42,439 nt of DNA from contig DAMAHZ010000018.1 of NCBI GenBank assembly GCA_031993545.1, forward strand, positions 1-42,439, written 5' to 3'. Made by a program: the position numbers and the translations under genes. Position 1 is the first letter of the stretch. Every line of letters begins with the position of its first letter. Below the pieces are notes generated by a model. The model saw only the letters and a list, made by a program, of their open reading frames with translations. It did no database searches and had not been told where the DNA came from. Shown piece after piece: positions 17,155 to 26,475 of the stretch. The stretch is from UBA1535 sp002323775 (GTDB lineage: Bacteria > Bacillota > Clostridia > Tissierellales > Sedimentibacteraceae).

Positions 17155-17168
17155 GAGGAGTAATACAT

Positions 17169-18113
17169 ATGGAAACAAAACAATTTGTGGAGTATAAGGA
17201 CAAAATATTAGGTAATTGTTCAAAGGTTATTTTAGGCAAGGATGAGGTTATAAATAAGATTATTGTATCTTTTATATGTTCAGGTAATGTATTATTAGAA
17301 GACATTCCTGGCACAGGAAAAACGATGCTATTAAGAGCATTTGCAAAATCAATTGGGGGAAAATTCAAAAGAATTCAATTTACTCCTGACTTATTACCAT
17401 CAGATTTAACGGGTATAAATTATTATAATAACAAAGAGGGAGAATTTATGTTTAGACCTGGACCTTTATTTTCTAACATAGTTCTTGCCGATGAGATAAA
17501 CAGAGCTACGCCTCGTACTCAGTCAAGTTTGTTAGAGGCTATGGAGGAAAGACAAATAACGGTTGATGGACAAACCATGAAGCTTGAAGAACCATTTATG
17601 GTTATGGCAACACAAAACCCTATTGAGTCATCAGGAACGTTTCCATTGCCAGAGGCTCAAATAGACAGATTTTTTATGAGACTATCACTTGGTTATATGC
17701 AGCAGGAACAGGAACTAGAGGTTATAGCTAGAAAATCAACAATAGATATTGTAGAAAGCCTAGAATATGTAGTAAATAGCGAAGAAACAAGATATGTGAA
17801 AGATAATTTTAGCCTTGTTACAGTAAATGAAGATGTTTCTAAATATATGTTGGAAATTGTTACAGCTACGAGAAATGATAGAAGATTTTTAACAGGAGTA
17901 TCGACACGTGGAGCCATAGCTTTATACAAAGCAAGTCAAGCCTATGCTGCTATAAATGGGAGAGGCTTTGTTTTACCTGAAGATGTACAGGCTGTTGCAC
18001 AGGACGTTTTATGTCATCGTATCATATCAGCTGGTGGAAGAAGATCAAAGGAAACAGCGGTTTACTTAGACGAAATAATAAGAAGCATCCCCGTTCCATT
18101 AGAAAAAATATAA
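17169..18113 (+). CDS. MoxR-family AAA+ ATPase
   Basis: This 314-residue AAA+ ATPase is of the MoxR/RavA clade. Walker A GTGKT is at 48-52, Walker B VLADE ends at Asp108/Glu109, and the family-typical NRATPRTQSSLLEAMEE, ATQNPIE and FPLPEAQIDRF are all present. The C-terminal lid contains GVSTRGAIALYKASQAYAA. MoxR ATPases act as chaperone-like remodellers for partner proteins with vWA folds, and DUF58 proteins such as the next gene are their usual partners. GGAGG lies before the ATG. This is the only intact moxR in an array with three DUF58 genes and four DUF4129-like genes, so it probably serves all of them. In Bacillus the equivalent operon is yeaC-yeaD-yebA. Confidence 0.93.
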   Translation: METKQFVEYKDKILGNCSKVILGKDEVINKIIVSFICSGNVLLEDIPGTGKTMLLRAFAKSIGGKFKRIQFTPDLLPSDLTGINYYNNKEGEFMFRPGPLFSNIVLADEINRATPRTQSSLLEAMEERQITVDGQTMKLEEPFMVMATQNPIESSGTFPLPEAQIDRFFMRLSLGYMQQEQELEVIARKSTIDIVESLEYVVNSEETRYVKDNFSLVTVNEDVSKYMLEIVTATRNDRRFLTGVSTRGAIALYKASQAYAAINGRGFVLPEDVQAVAQDVLCHRIISAGGRRSKETAVYLDEIIRSIPVPLEKI

Positions 18114-18211
18114 GTGTGCAATAGATTTTTATTTTTAAGTGCATTGTTTTAAGCTGTGACAAAGTTTTTATATTGAAGCAGCTTTTATACTATGCCAAAA
18201 TGGAGGGAATT

Positions 18212-19354
18212 ATGTTTCTAATAACAATAATAGCAATTGCAGCAATTATATATATAATTGAAAGAAATTCAATAAAAAATGCTTTAACAGGCATAGAATA
18301 TTCTCAAAAACCTTCATTGAAAATTATTGAGCCTGATGAAGAATTTGATATTATATGTGTTTTAAAAAATAGAACAAGACGCTTTGTTTCATATTTAAAG
18401 CTACAAGAAAAATTTTCAAAAGAAATAGTAGTTTTAAAGAAAACTAAGGACCTTGATTTTATGATTATTGAGAGCAGCCAATATTTGATGCCAAGGCAAA
18501 TTCTTGAGAGAAGAATAAGGGCGTCTATACCAAAACGAGGAAGATATTTTCTGTATGGTGCTACAATATATGGCGGAGATTTTCTTGGAATAACTGAAAC
18601 TATAGGGAGATATGACAATATTGAAGAAATAATAGTTATACCCAAAGAAACTGCTGTTTCAGATATTGATGTAAAGCTTAGTGGTTATATTGGAGAAATG
18701 TCAATAAACAGATTTATATTTGAAGACCCAATACTAACAGTAGGATTTAACGATTATACTGGACAAGAGCCTCAAAAGATGATTTCTTGGGTACAAACAG
18801 CAAGGCTTGGACAGTTAATGGTCAAAAAATATGATTACACTCTTGAACTGATTGTTACTGTAATATTAAATATAGATTATAGTGGTTATAAGCAAGACGA
18901 ACTTGTCGAGGAATGTTTTTCTATGGCAAGAAGTGTGTGTCAGCTCTTGGAAAGTAGAAATATAAAATATAAAGTTATAACAAATGCAATAACAGCAGGT
19001 ACGAAGCCAATTTTTGAAAATTTAGATTATTTCGCTTGGGGTAGAAATCATCTGATGACTGTTTTAGAGGGTCTGGGGAGAGCAACAAAGGGTGTTATCA
19101 GAGAATCATACAATAAATTGTTAAATAGAGCTATTGATTGTGCTGAATCAGGTGTTGGACATATTCTTATTACACCAGATATTGAGGAAATTTATTTTAA
19201 AGAGAATAATAATCTGTTAAATAAAGAGTCAAATTATTTACATGTCGACGCAGGTTATATGACGGGTCTGGAAAAATTAAAGGAATTAACAGGTCATGAT
19301 GTTTGTGTTCTAAATCCAAGTTTGGATTTAGCTCAAGACAAGGGGGGGGATTAA
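18212..19354 (+). CDS. DUF58 (vWA-like) membrane-anchored protein, unit 2
   Basis: The start was chosen at ATG 18212 rather than the upstream in-frame codon at 18173. GGAGGG lies five bases before it and the paralogues begin with the same MFLITIIAIA. The 380 residues have one N-terminal helix, then a beta-rich part (EPDEEFDIICVLKNRTRRFVSY). Next comes the DUF58 core: VGFNDYTGQEPQKMISW and TARLGQLMVKKYDYT, corresponding to the usual GD..R.I.W..tAR...l.v+ signature. LNIDYSG stands where vWA domains keep the D-x-S metal site, so the site is only partly kept. The C-terminal part has GVGHILITPDIE. It is probably a MoxR substrate. The last codons hold a run of eight G (19342-19349) just before the stop and the next start. 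Confidence 0.85.
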   Translation: MFLITIIAIAAIIYIIERNSIKNALTGIEYSQKPSLKIIEPDEEFDIICVLKNRTRRFVSYLKLQEKFSKEIVVLKKTKDLDFMIIESSQYLMPRQILERRIRASIPKRGRYFLYGATIYGGDFLGITETIGRYDNIEEIIVIPKETAVSDIDVKLSGYIGEMSINRFIFEDPILTVGFNDYTGQEPQKMISWVQTARLGQLMVKKYDYTLELIVTVILNIDYSGYKQDELVEECFSMARSVCQLLESRNIKYKVITNAITAGTKPIFENLDYFAWGRNHLMTVLEGLGRATKGVIRESYNKLLNRAIDCAESGVGHILITPDIEEIYFKENNNLLNKESNYLHVDAGYMTGLEKLKELTGHDVCVLNPSLDLAQDKGGD

Positions 19355-19355
19355 T

Positions 19356-20585
19356 GTGTTTTTAGTTTTTTTAATTAAAAATATGTGCTTGTTAGCATTT
19401 TATTTTGCATATGCTAACATGGTTTTTATTTCTCCCACAAACAATGCAATGGTTTTTGTATATTTTACAGTCCTTATTAGCTTGTCTCTTAGCTATGCTT
19501 TAAGATTTAGTAAATATACTAAGCTTAAATATATTCCTATATTAGGATTTATCATAGCAGTATTATTTGTTAATAATGTTACAGGAGTTATAGGGGCTAT
19601 AATTCCATATATTTATATGCTGTATGTTGTTTTAACAGATAAATACCATGTAAATTATTATAGATTTAAGGATTTATTTATCAATCTTTTTTATGCAATT
19701 TTACCTTTGTTGCTACTTGTTTTTTTGGTTAAAAATATTGAGCTTTTTAATCGAGTCAGCTTACAATACGTTATTATTTTTATTATAAGTGGATTGTATC
19801 TGATGCGTACTGCTAGACACGGTCAAGAGATAATTAATAATAAAAGATTTATGCTTATGAACGCCTTAGTTATTGTAATGACAAGTATAATAAGTATAGT
19901 TCTAAGTACAGATTCAATTTTAAAGATTATAATTATTGTGGTGAAATTTGTATATGGCAAAATACTTGTTCCTATAGTAATGAAAATTATTTATGTATTA
20001 TTTTTACCTATGGCATATTTTATGAATAGAGCTCAAAATTATGAAGAAGCACCACCAGCTCCTTTTGAAATACCTAATTATATTGAACAAGAGGCAGAAA
20101 GACATATGATACAGGACCCTAGCGAAAAAACATTTAGTATTTTTGCTTATATTGTTGCTATTGCATTTCTAGCATTTGTAATTTATGGTTTAATAAAGGT
20201 ATTCTCAGTAAGGAAAAAGAGAAAGACCTTTGATTATGTAGAGGGCGTTAAGGAGAATAGAAGCTTTATAGATGATGAAAATAAGAGAAATAAAAATGAA
20301 AAGCAGATGTTTTCTAAGGGCATAAATCAAATAAGATACTGGTATAAAAAATTCCTTATGCTTTGTAGCAAAAAAAGAATGAGTATATTTGAATATGATA
20401 ACAGCTATACAATATATGAGAAGTCATCGAATATATTTAAAGGTCATACAGAAAATTTAGAAGTTATAAAAGAAATTTATAGGAAAGCACGTTATGACAA
20501 AGAAGCTATAGATAATCAAGATGTAAAAACTATAAAAAGTATTTACAAAACTTTGGAAAAGGAAAAAACCAGCGATAAAATTTAA
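19356..20585 (+). CDS. DUF4129-like polytopic membrane protein, unit 2
   Basis: Paralogue of the unit 1 membrane protein, 409 residues: about eight helices, a loop of about 40 residues (NYEEAPPAPFEIPNYIEQEAE region, about 225-255), one further helix and the cytoplasmic domain with NQIRYWYKKFLMLC and EIYRKARYDKE. It starts at GTG, one base after the DUF58 stop, with the G run as ribosome site. Deleting one G would join the two reading frames. Its closest context is moxR-DUF58, so this is the complete unit of the array. Confidence 0.72.
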   Translation: MFLVFLIKNMCLLAFYFAYANMVFISPTNNAMVFVYFTVLISLSLSYALRFSKYTKLKYIPILGFIIAVLFVNNVTGVIGAIIPYIYMLYVVLTDKYHVNYYRFKDLFINLFYAILPLLLLVFLVKNIELFNRVSLQYVIIFIISGLYLMRTARHGQEIINNKRFMLMNALVIVMTSIISIVLSTDSILKIIIIVVKFVYGKILVPIVMKIIYVLFLPMAYFMNRAQNYEEAPPAPFEIPNYIEQEAERHMIQDPSEKTFSIFAYIVAIAFLAFVIYGLIKVFSVRKKRKTFDYVEGVKENRSFIDDENKRNKNEKQMFSKGINQIRYWYKKFLMLCSKKRMSIFEYDNSYTIYEKSSNIFKGHTENLEVIKEIYRKARYDKEAIDNQDVKTIKSIYKTLEKEKTSDKI

Positions 20586-20642
20586 TAGAATATTAGAAAT
20601 AAGAGGTATAAATATGTAAAATTAAAAGGAGTGTACCTTGAA

Positions 20643-22076
20643 ATGAAAAAGAAATTAATTGTTATTGTTTCAGTTGTTTTTGCAATATCGTTGTCTTTGT
20701 ATTTTGCATTTAAACATGGTAATACAATTATTAATAATATAACAAACGGAGAAGATAAAATTCAACTTTGGTACTATTATATTGGTAGAGAAAAGGGGCT
20801 AAATAGTGAACTTATTGACGGAGTAAAGAATTTTTGTGAAGAAAATGATATTCCATTAGAGATTCATGAATATGGTTCTGACATTATTACGTATAAAGAT
20901 TATGTCTTAAAAAGGAACATAGCTGCTGCAACTGGAAATTTTATCTCTATTGATATGCTATCTCGTTTAAATAATATGCCTAAAAACTCAGCTGCTGATT
21001 ATACGAAATTAGAAAGCTACAACAAATTATTTGAGGTCCACAAAGGAAAATCTTGTGTTCCTTTGGGAATGTGCTATGTTGGGCTCGCTATAAACAAAAA
21101 GGCAATAGACTATTACGGTATAGATACATTTGAAACACCAGTTATAACATACACCGAGTATTTAAAAATAAAGCAGGAAATGAAGGAAAAAGGTGCGAGG
21201 TTTAAGATTAATGATACAGAATGTCGTGAGATAGTAGATTATTGTTTAAATAAAAACGGGGTGTTATTTCTTAATGAAAATAGCGATTATGTAAAGGATA
21301 GTGGTGAGTTTAAAGCAAGATTAAAAAAATCAATAATGGATATATGTAATGATATTATACTTTATCATGATAGTAAACTATATAATTATGACCCAGAAGG
21401 ATTTTACAATAATCTGCCGCATCTATATGATGAAAATAGTAGTTTAGATTTTATAGGAGAAATTGAAACTAGCCAGCTTCTTATTAGTCCACTCGCAGTT
21501 GAAAGGATAAGTAATATTTCTGATAAAACATTAATGATTTATCCATATGCTATAAATTATAGTCCAGCTTTTTTTATGAATAAAAAGATAACAAACAATA
21601 AAATTTATGATATAGCAAATTATGTAGTAAATGAATCAAGATATCTCGAGCTTATAGGATATGGCATTGCTTCCGATATGATTTATACACCAATTTTTGA
21701 TACAGAGGAAATAAGGAAAGCATTAAAAGTAGATGAGAACTGGGAGTATACTGGGAGAATAGGTAGGACAATAAATTCAGGTGGAAATATCAAAAGGATA
21801 ATAAATGCTTCATATAATATATTTATTAAAGACAAAGAAAAAGCAGATGAAGTAGCTAGATATTCATACGATCCAATTCAAAGTTCTACCTATGATGTAT
21901 ATATAATAAGTGCAAAAGTGGTTGAATTCACAGAATCTCTAGTTTTTGAAATAGCAAAGGAGCTATCAGGAGAAAAAAACTCTTTAGATAATTTTGATTC
22001 TGAAAATTCAGAGATAAATAAAATGATAGATGATAAAATAAATCAATTTGTAGATAGTTATTATTTATACAATTAA
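20643..22076 (+). CDS. Solute-binding-protein-like secreted/anchored protein (copy 1)
   Basis: The frame opens at 20631, but AAGGAG overlaps that codon, so ATG 20643 (MKKKLIVIVSVVFAISLSLY) is the likely start. An N-terminal hydrophobic segment without a lipobox cysteine suggests a membrane anchor or signal peptide. The mature part begins KIQLWYYYIGREKG. It has GKSCVPLGMCYVGLAINKKA, then YYGIDTFETPVITYTEYLK, the pattern of family 1 ABC sugar- or peptide-binding proteins (x-x-NK--L---GID--P-TW-E). It is about one-third or more identical to the next gene by eye, with blocks such as KRNIAAATGN and QEMKEKGA shared. No permease or intact ATPase gene is adjacent, so transport is unproven. It may be an envelope protein handled by the MoxR system. 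Confidence 0.65.
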   Translation: MKKKLIVIVSVVFAISLSLYFAFKHGNTIINNITNGEDKIQLWYYYIGREKGLNSELIDGVKNFCEENDIPLEIHEYGSDIITYKDYVLKRNIAAATGNFISIDMLSRLNNMPKNSAADYTKLESYNKLFEVHKGKSCVPLGMCYVGLAINKKAIDYYGIDTFETPVITYTEYLKIKQEMKEKGARFKINDTECREIVDYCLNKNGVLFLNENSDYVKDSGEFKARLKKSIMDICNDIILYHDSKLYNYDPEGFYNNLPHLYDENSSLDFIGEIETSQLLISPLAVERISNISDKTLMIYPYAINYSPAFFMNKKITNNKIYDIANYVVNESRYLELIGYGIASDMIYTPIFDTEEIRKALKVDENWEYTGRIGRTINSGGNIKRIINASYNIFIKDKEKADEVARYSYDPIQSSTYDVYIISAKVVEFTESLVFEIAKELSGEKNSLDNFDSENSEINKMIDDKINQFVDSYYLYN

Positions 22077-22283
22077 TTGAGAATAAAATAGTGGATATGA
22101 AAAGTTTAAATGATTTATTATGGACTGATTGAGACGATGGCATTATAACACGTACGGAGTAGCGTTTGTACTAAGTGGTGTAAATTAAACTATACTTAAA
22201 ATAGATTTATTTTCAATGTCAATCTCTTTTCAAGTGTATAATCATATTAGCAAATAGTTATGTTTGAAGGAGAAATAACTTTA

Positions 22284-23702
22284 ATGAAAAAGGTATTAAA
22301 GATTGTTATTTTAAGTTTTATTTTATTACAACTATTATATTTATCTTCGTGTGCAATGGGTGATAAAGGCAATAATTCTAAAATTCAAATATGGCATTAC
22401 CATAATTCTAATATGGACTTAGATATTCCAGATAGGATTATTAAGCTTACTAAAGATTTTTGTGATACAAACCATATTCCATTAGAAATTAATATTGTAG
22501 ATCAAAAATCGGTGTCAATTGATAATTATATATTAAAGAGAAATATAGCATTAAGTACCGGTAATGCAATTATAATTGATGATCAAATGTATCTTGAAGG
22601 TATTGCTAAAAAACATGCTGACTATACAAGGTTTGATTCATATAACAAATTATTGGATGCACATAAAGGAAGATATTGTATTCCATTAGGTTTGAACTAT
22701 AAAATGTTTGTTATAAATAAGGATATATTGAAACATTATGGTGTAGATATTTTAGAAAAATCAGTTATAACATATGCTGATTATTTGAATGCCAAGCAAG
22801 AGATGAAGGAAAAAGGTGCGAATTTTAAATTTAACACAAGAGAATATTATGAGATAATACATTACAATATGAACTCAAATAAATTAGCATTTATTGATAT
22901 AGAAAATGAAATTTTGGATGACAAAGAATTTGAAAAAAAATTAAAAAATACAATACTTAGCATATGCAATGAATTTAAAACAAAAGAATATTCACAAATA
23001 GATTTAAATAAAAGGTTTTATAGTAGCAGACTAGAAAAAATGCTTATGTATGATGAAACTAGTGAATTAGCGCTTGATGAATATTCATATCTAATTCCTG
23101 GAGGTTTATTGGATCCATATAAATATGATACGTTACTTGAAGGAATAAAAATTCCAGATAAAATATTTGTTGTTGATCCCTATTCTATGTTATATTCGCC
23201 AAGCGTATATGTACATAATAAAATAACAAACAAAAAAATTTACGATGTGGTTGACTATATAGTTTCTGACTCAAGCTATATTATAATGAATGAGGGATCG
23301 AGGTATTCTAAATATGCTCCAACATTTGTTCCAACACTTGATACAAAAAATACAAAGTATTCATTATATTTGAATGACGATTGGGAATTTGTGGGATCAG
23401 AAGGACGTACAAAAATTAGTGAAGTTCGTAAAAAGCTTGTAGATTCAGTATTCGAAATTTTTGCAAAAAATAAAGAGAAATCAAAAGAAGTTGCTGATTA
23501 TTATTTTTATTATAATGAAGGTGATGGTGGGTGTAATAAAATTATTGAGTTTATTGTAACGACAATTAATGATATAGCAAAAAAATTATCGACTGATACA
23601 ATAACCTTAGAAAAATATGATTCTAATAATCTTGAAATTAATAAATTTATAGATGATGAAATTAATAAATTTATATATGAGTTTAAACTTTATAATCAAT
23701 AA
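22284..23702 (+). CDS. Solute-binding-protein-like lipoprotein (copy 2)
   Basis: The start at ATG 22284 follows GAAGGAG by a normal distance; the in-frame codon at 22260 lies upstream of that site. The signal ends in the lipobox LSSC (Cys23 from this start), so the protein should be lipid-anchored. KIQIWHYHNSN, KRNIALSTGNAIIID, DAHKGRYCIPLGLNY and QEMKEKGANFKFN match blocks in the preceding gene, showing a tandem duplication. The fold is probably that of an ABC solute-binding protein. The 180 bases between the two genes hold no frame. The ligand is unknown and no matching permease is present. Confidence 0.7.
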   Translation: MKKVLKIVILSFILLQLLYLSSCAMGDKGNNSKIQIWHYHNSNMDLDIPDRIIKLTKDFCDTNHIPLEINIVDQKSVSIDNYILKRNIALSTGNAIIIDDQMYLEGIAKKHADYTRFDSYNKLLDAHKGRYCIPLGLNYKMFVINKDILKHYGVDILEKSVITYADYLNAKQEMKEKGANFKFNTREYYEIIHYNMNSNKLAFIDIENEILDDKEFEKKLKNTILSICNEFKTKEYSQIDLNKRFYSSRLEKMLMYDETSELALDEYSYLIPGGLLDPYKYDTLLEGIKIPDKIFVVDPYSMLYSPSVYVHNKITNKKIYDVVDYIVSDSSYIIMNEGSRYSKYAPTFVPTLDTKNTKYSLYLNDDWEFVGSEGRTKISEVRKKLVDSVFEIFAKNKEKSKEVADYYFYYNEGDGGCNKIIEFIVTTINDIAKKLSTDTITLEKYDSNNLEINKFIDDEINKFIYEFKLYNQ

Positions 23703-23886
23703 ATATATTAGGAGTAGTAGAACAGAATTCTATAAATATATACAAGAATTAAAAGCAGAAAGAATAATTGTTATAATATCACATGACCAAGTTATAAAGG
23801 AGATAGCTGACTTTACCATTGAGATAGGCTCTAAATTTGATAATAATGATGAAGAAGCTACAAATAAAATAGTAGAGAGAGTATAA
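23703..23886 (+). pseudogene. Fragment of an ABC-transporter ATPase (C-terminal end)
   Basis: Directly after the lipoprotein stop, one frame reads SSRTEFYKYIQELKAERI and then IVIISHDQVIKEIADFTIEIG. This is the segment of an ABC ATPase from just after Walker B through the H-loop (SHD) to the end of the core. Walker A, the signature motif and Walker B are absent, and there is no start codon with a ribosome site (the frame's ATG at 23653 lies inside the lipoprotein gene). It is a remnant left by a deletion. Its last codons (NKIVERV) lie in a 35-base sequence repeated at 26461. Confidence 0.6.
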
Positions 23887-23896
23887 ATATGTTTTT
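23862..23896 (+). repeat. 35-base perfect repeat, copy 1 (DUF58 start, unit 3)
   Basis: The sequence starts AAATAAAATAGTAGAGAG and runs through the ATG of the unit 3 DUF58 gene plus five T. It is identical to 26461-26495, although the genes after it diverge at once. Confidence 0.9.
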
Positions 23897-24968
23897 TCTA
23901 GGATTACTAATAGTTATATTAACTGCGTTTGCAGTTAATCAGATTTCAATTAGAAATGCCCTTAAAGGAATAGAATACACGCAAAATTCTTCATTAGTAC
24001 TGGTAGAACCAGATGAGGAGTTTGATATAATATGTGTTTTAAAAAACAGGTCACGACGTTTTGTTTCTTATTTGAGAGTAAGGGATCAATTTTCGAAAGA
24101 GGTAGAAACTCTTGTTAAAAGTACAAAAGAATTAGATTATACAATAGTTGAGAGTAGTCAGTATATGATGCCAAAACAAAAATTGGAACGAAGAATAAGA
24201 GTTTCAATACCGAAAAGGGGAATATACTGTTTATATGGTGCTGTCATTTATGGTGGGGATTTCTTAGGAATGAATGAAATCAAGGGAAATTATGATTACC
24301 ATGAAGAAATAGTTTCTATTCCTAAAGAAACTGAACTTCCAAATATTGAGATAAAGCTAAGTGGATATATTGGTGATATATCAATAAATAGATTCATATT
24401 TGCAGACCCAATACTTACAGTGGGATTTAATGATTATACTGGACAGGAACCTCAAAAAATGATTTCATGGATACAAACTGCAAGGCTTGGACAATTAATG
24501 GTCAAAAAATATGATTATACTGTTGAGCTTATGCTGACAGTTTTATTAAATATTGATTATGATGGAAAGAATCACGGGGATCTTGTTGAGGAATGTTTCT
24601 CAATAGCAAGAAGCGTCTGTCAATTTTTAGAAAGTAAAAATATAAGATATAGACTAATAACAAATGCAATAACAATAGGACCAAGACCAATTTTTGAAAA
24701 TTTAGACTATGGTTGCGGTAAAGATCATTTGATGAATATTTTAGAGGGTCTTGGGAGAGCAGGATATACTGTAAAGGAATCATATAAAAGTATATTTGAT
24801 AGGGCAATAAATTTTGCTGAAATGGGTGTAGGGTATATTCTTATCACCCCAAAAATGGATGAAAACCACATGAAAACAGAAGCTAGCTTTTTATCAGTAA
24901 AGGATAAATTAAAGGAATTAACGGGCTATGATTTATGTGTATTAACTCCAGAGATGGGGGGTGAGTGA
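23889..24968 (+). CDS. DUF58 (vWA-like) membrane-anchored protein, unit 3
   Basis: 359 residues, shorter than the other two copies at the C-terminus. There is one N-terminal helix (FFLGLLIVILTAFAV), then VEPDEEFDIICVLKNRSRRF. The DUF58 core block KLSGYIGDISINRF, then DPILTVGFNDYTGQEPQKM and TARLGQLMVKKYDYT is nearly identical to its paralogues. LNIDYDGK is at the vWA metal-site position. It is the most diverged of the three at the N-terminus. The ribosome site is weak (AGAGAG). It follows the ABC fragment rather than a moxR gene. It ends in six G just before the stop, and the next gene starts one base after the stop. Confidence 0.83.
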   Translation: MFFLGLLIVILTAFAVNQISIRNALKGIEYTQNSSLVLVEPDEEFDIICVLKNRSRRFVSYLRVRDQFSKEVETLVKSTKELDYTIVESSQYMMPKQKLERRIRVSIPKRGIYCLYGAVIYGGDFLGMNEIKGNYDYHEEIVSIPKETELPNIEIKLSGYIGDISINRFIFADPILTVGFNDYTGQEPQKMISWIQTARLGQLMVKKYDYTVELMLTVLLNIDYDGKNHGDLVEECFSIARSVCQFLESKNIRYRLITNAITIGPRPIFENLDYGCGKDHLMNILEGLGRAGYTVKESYKSIFDRAINFAEMGVGYILITPKMDENHMKTEASFLSVKDKLKELTGYDLCVLTPEMGGE

Positions 24969-24969
24969 T

Positions 24970-26196
24970 ATGTTTTTAGTTTTTCTAATTAAAAATATAT
25001 GCTTGATGTCTTTCTACTTTGCGTACTCTGTGTTGATATTTACACATTTTATACATAAACCCATTATACTGGTATATTTTATAATTCTTGCTTTATTTTC
25101 GTTAAATTATATTTTTAGATGCAATAAAAAATATAACAAATTAAAATACTTATCGGTACTAGGAATTATGATAGTTGCAGTTTACTTGAAAAGCATAGCA
25201 GGTATTATTTGGCTTACATTTCCGTTCATTTATATGATACACATGATTAAAAAAGACGAATATCAAGTTTACTATTATGATTTCAAAAGTGTATTTATGG
25301 TACTTATCATAATTATTTTAGCTTTGCCATTGCTAGCTCTTTTAACAGGTGTATTTGATTTGTTTAAAAGTGTCAGCCTGCCATATGCTTTAGTTTTTGC
25401 TTTAAGCGGGTTTTATTTGTTGCGTGTCTCTAGGCATAGTAAAGAAGTAATTAGTAGTAAAAAGTTTGTTATAATAAATATATTAGTTATCATAGTTGCT
25501 TTTACTGTATGTATAATTTTAAGTTCGGATGTATTTTTAGGAAATATAATTCATTTATTTGATTTAATATTTGGTAAAGTGTTATTGCCAGCAATACAAA
25601 AAGTTTTCTACATAATTTTTTATCCTATGACGAGGGTTTTAGCCAAGATTTATGATAAAGCAGGAAAGAATGACATGACACAAGAGATTGAGAATAAAGA
25701 TGAAGTAGAAGCTTTAGAAGAAGTGAAGGACTTATTAGAAAATAAGGAATTCTTGCTTATTTTTTATATTTTTACTGCTGTATTTTTTATATTTATAGTT
25801 ACAGTAATTATATTAATGGTTTTGTCAAAAAAGAAAAAAATAAGAAAAGAAGATAGTGAGGTATATGGTGTTAAGCAGTATAGAAGCTTTTTAGATGATG
25901 ATTTTAGTATTAGCAAAAAAAGGAATCAGATAATTAACAGCAGTATAGATCAAATAAGATATTGTTATAGAAAATTTCTTTTGCTCTGCAATAGAAAAAA
26001 TATAGGAATATTCCCATTTGATAGCAGTAAATCAATATGCGAGAAATCATCAAAAATATTTATAAATTCTGAACAAGAATTAAAAGATATAAAGGAAATT
26101 TATCGAAAAGCACGTTATAGTGAGGAAATTATAGATAAACAAGATATAAAAGCGATTAAAAATATTTGTAAAGGATTAGAAAGGAAAAAAACATAA
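24970..26196 (+). CDS. DUF4129-like polytopic membrane protein, unit 3
   Basis: The frame opens at GTG 24961, inside the DUF58 gene, but alignment with the paralogues (MFLVFLIKNICL) and the G-rich ribosome site put the start at ATG 24970, one base after the DUF58 stop. About 408 residues: about eight helices, a loop rich in Glu (NKDEVEALEEVKDLLENKE, about 230-255), one helix and the cytoplasmic domain with DQIRYCYRKFLLLC and EIYRKARYSEE. The Trp of the usual RYWYKKF is Cys here. This is the most diverged of the four. Confidence 0.7.
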   Translation: MFLVFLIKNICLMSFYFAYSVLIFTHFIHKPIILVYFIILALFSLNYIFRCNKKYNKLKYLSVLGIMIVAVYLKSIAGIIWLTFPFIYMIHMIKKDEYQVYYYDFKSVFMVLIIIILALPLLALLTGVFDLFKSVSLPYALVFALSGFYLLRVSRHSKEVISSKKFVIINILVIIVAFTVCIILSSDVFLGNIIHLFDLIFGKVLLPAIQKVFYIIFYPMTRVLAKIYDKAGKNDMTQEIENKDEVEALEEVKDLLENKEFLLIFYIFTAVFFIFIVTVIILMVLSKKKKIRKEDSEVYGVKQYRSFLDDDFSISKKRNQIINSSIDQIRYCYRKFLLLCNRKNIGIFPFDSSKSICEKSSKIFINSEQELKDIKEIYRKARYSEEIIDKQDIKAIKNICKGLERKKT

Positions 26197-26295
26197 GAAA
26201 ATATAAAAATAAACTATTAAATTTTTTAAAAATAATTGATTGTTTGATAATTATTTAGCCAAAGTCATTAAAGATTAAAATAATTTCAAGTTTCA

Positions 26296-26366
26296 TTGCA
26301 TTATTTGACATTATATGGTAGAATTTAAAAAATAGTAATAACGTTATCAATGTTAAAATTCTAACG
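26296..26366 (+). promoter_or_regulatory. Unit 4 promoter and leader element (copy 3 of 3)
   Basis: TTGCAT (26296-26301), 17 bases, TAGAAT (26319-26324), then AACGTTATCAATG and TTAAAATTCTAACG (26340-26366). The spacer and leader match the unit 2 copy closely. The 100 bases between unit 3 and this promoter (26197-26295) show nothing else. Confidence 0.72.
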
Positions 26367-26381
26367 TGTACTAAGAAATTT

Positions 26382-26475
26382 TATTGAAACAAAATATTTA
26401 TAATAGTACAAAAAATACTAAGCAGTTGTTCAGAGGTTGTTTTAGGCAAAAAAGGCTTGTAAATAAAATAGTAGA
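26382..26475 (+). pseudogene. Decayed 5' fragment of moxR, unit 4
   Basis: This stretch aligns with the first about 95 bases of the intact moxR (17167 onward). GAAACAAAA, then the AATACTAAG-AGTTGTTCA region, GGTT-TTTTAGGCAA and GTAAATAAAAT correspond to moxR bases coding METKQ...NCSKVILGK and VINKI. The ATG has become TTG and several small indels break the frame. After the moxR NKI codons it joins the 35-base repeat that leads into the DUF58 gene. The rest of moxR is gone. Confidence 0.75.

Noticed and set aside
22077..22283. Separate RNA gene or promoter between the two binding-protein-like genes
   Set aside because: A TATAAT is present at about 22239, but there is no good -35 at proper distance and no stable fold by eye.
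23653..23886. A 77-residue gene starting at ATG 23653
   Set aside because: The ATG lies inside the lipoprotein gene without ribosome site, and the recognisable part is only the end of an ABC ATPase, so I list it as a fragment.
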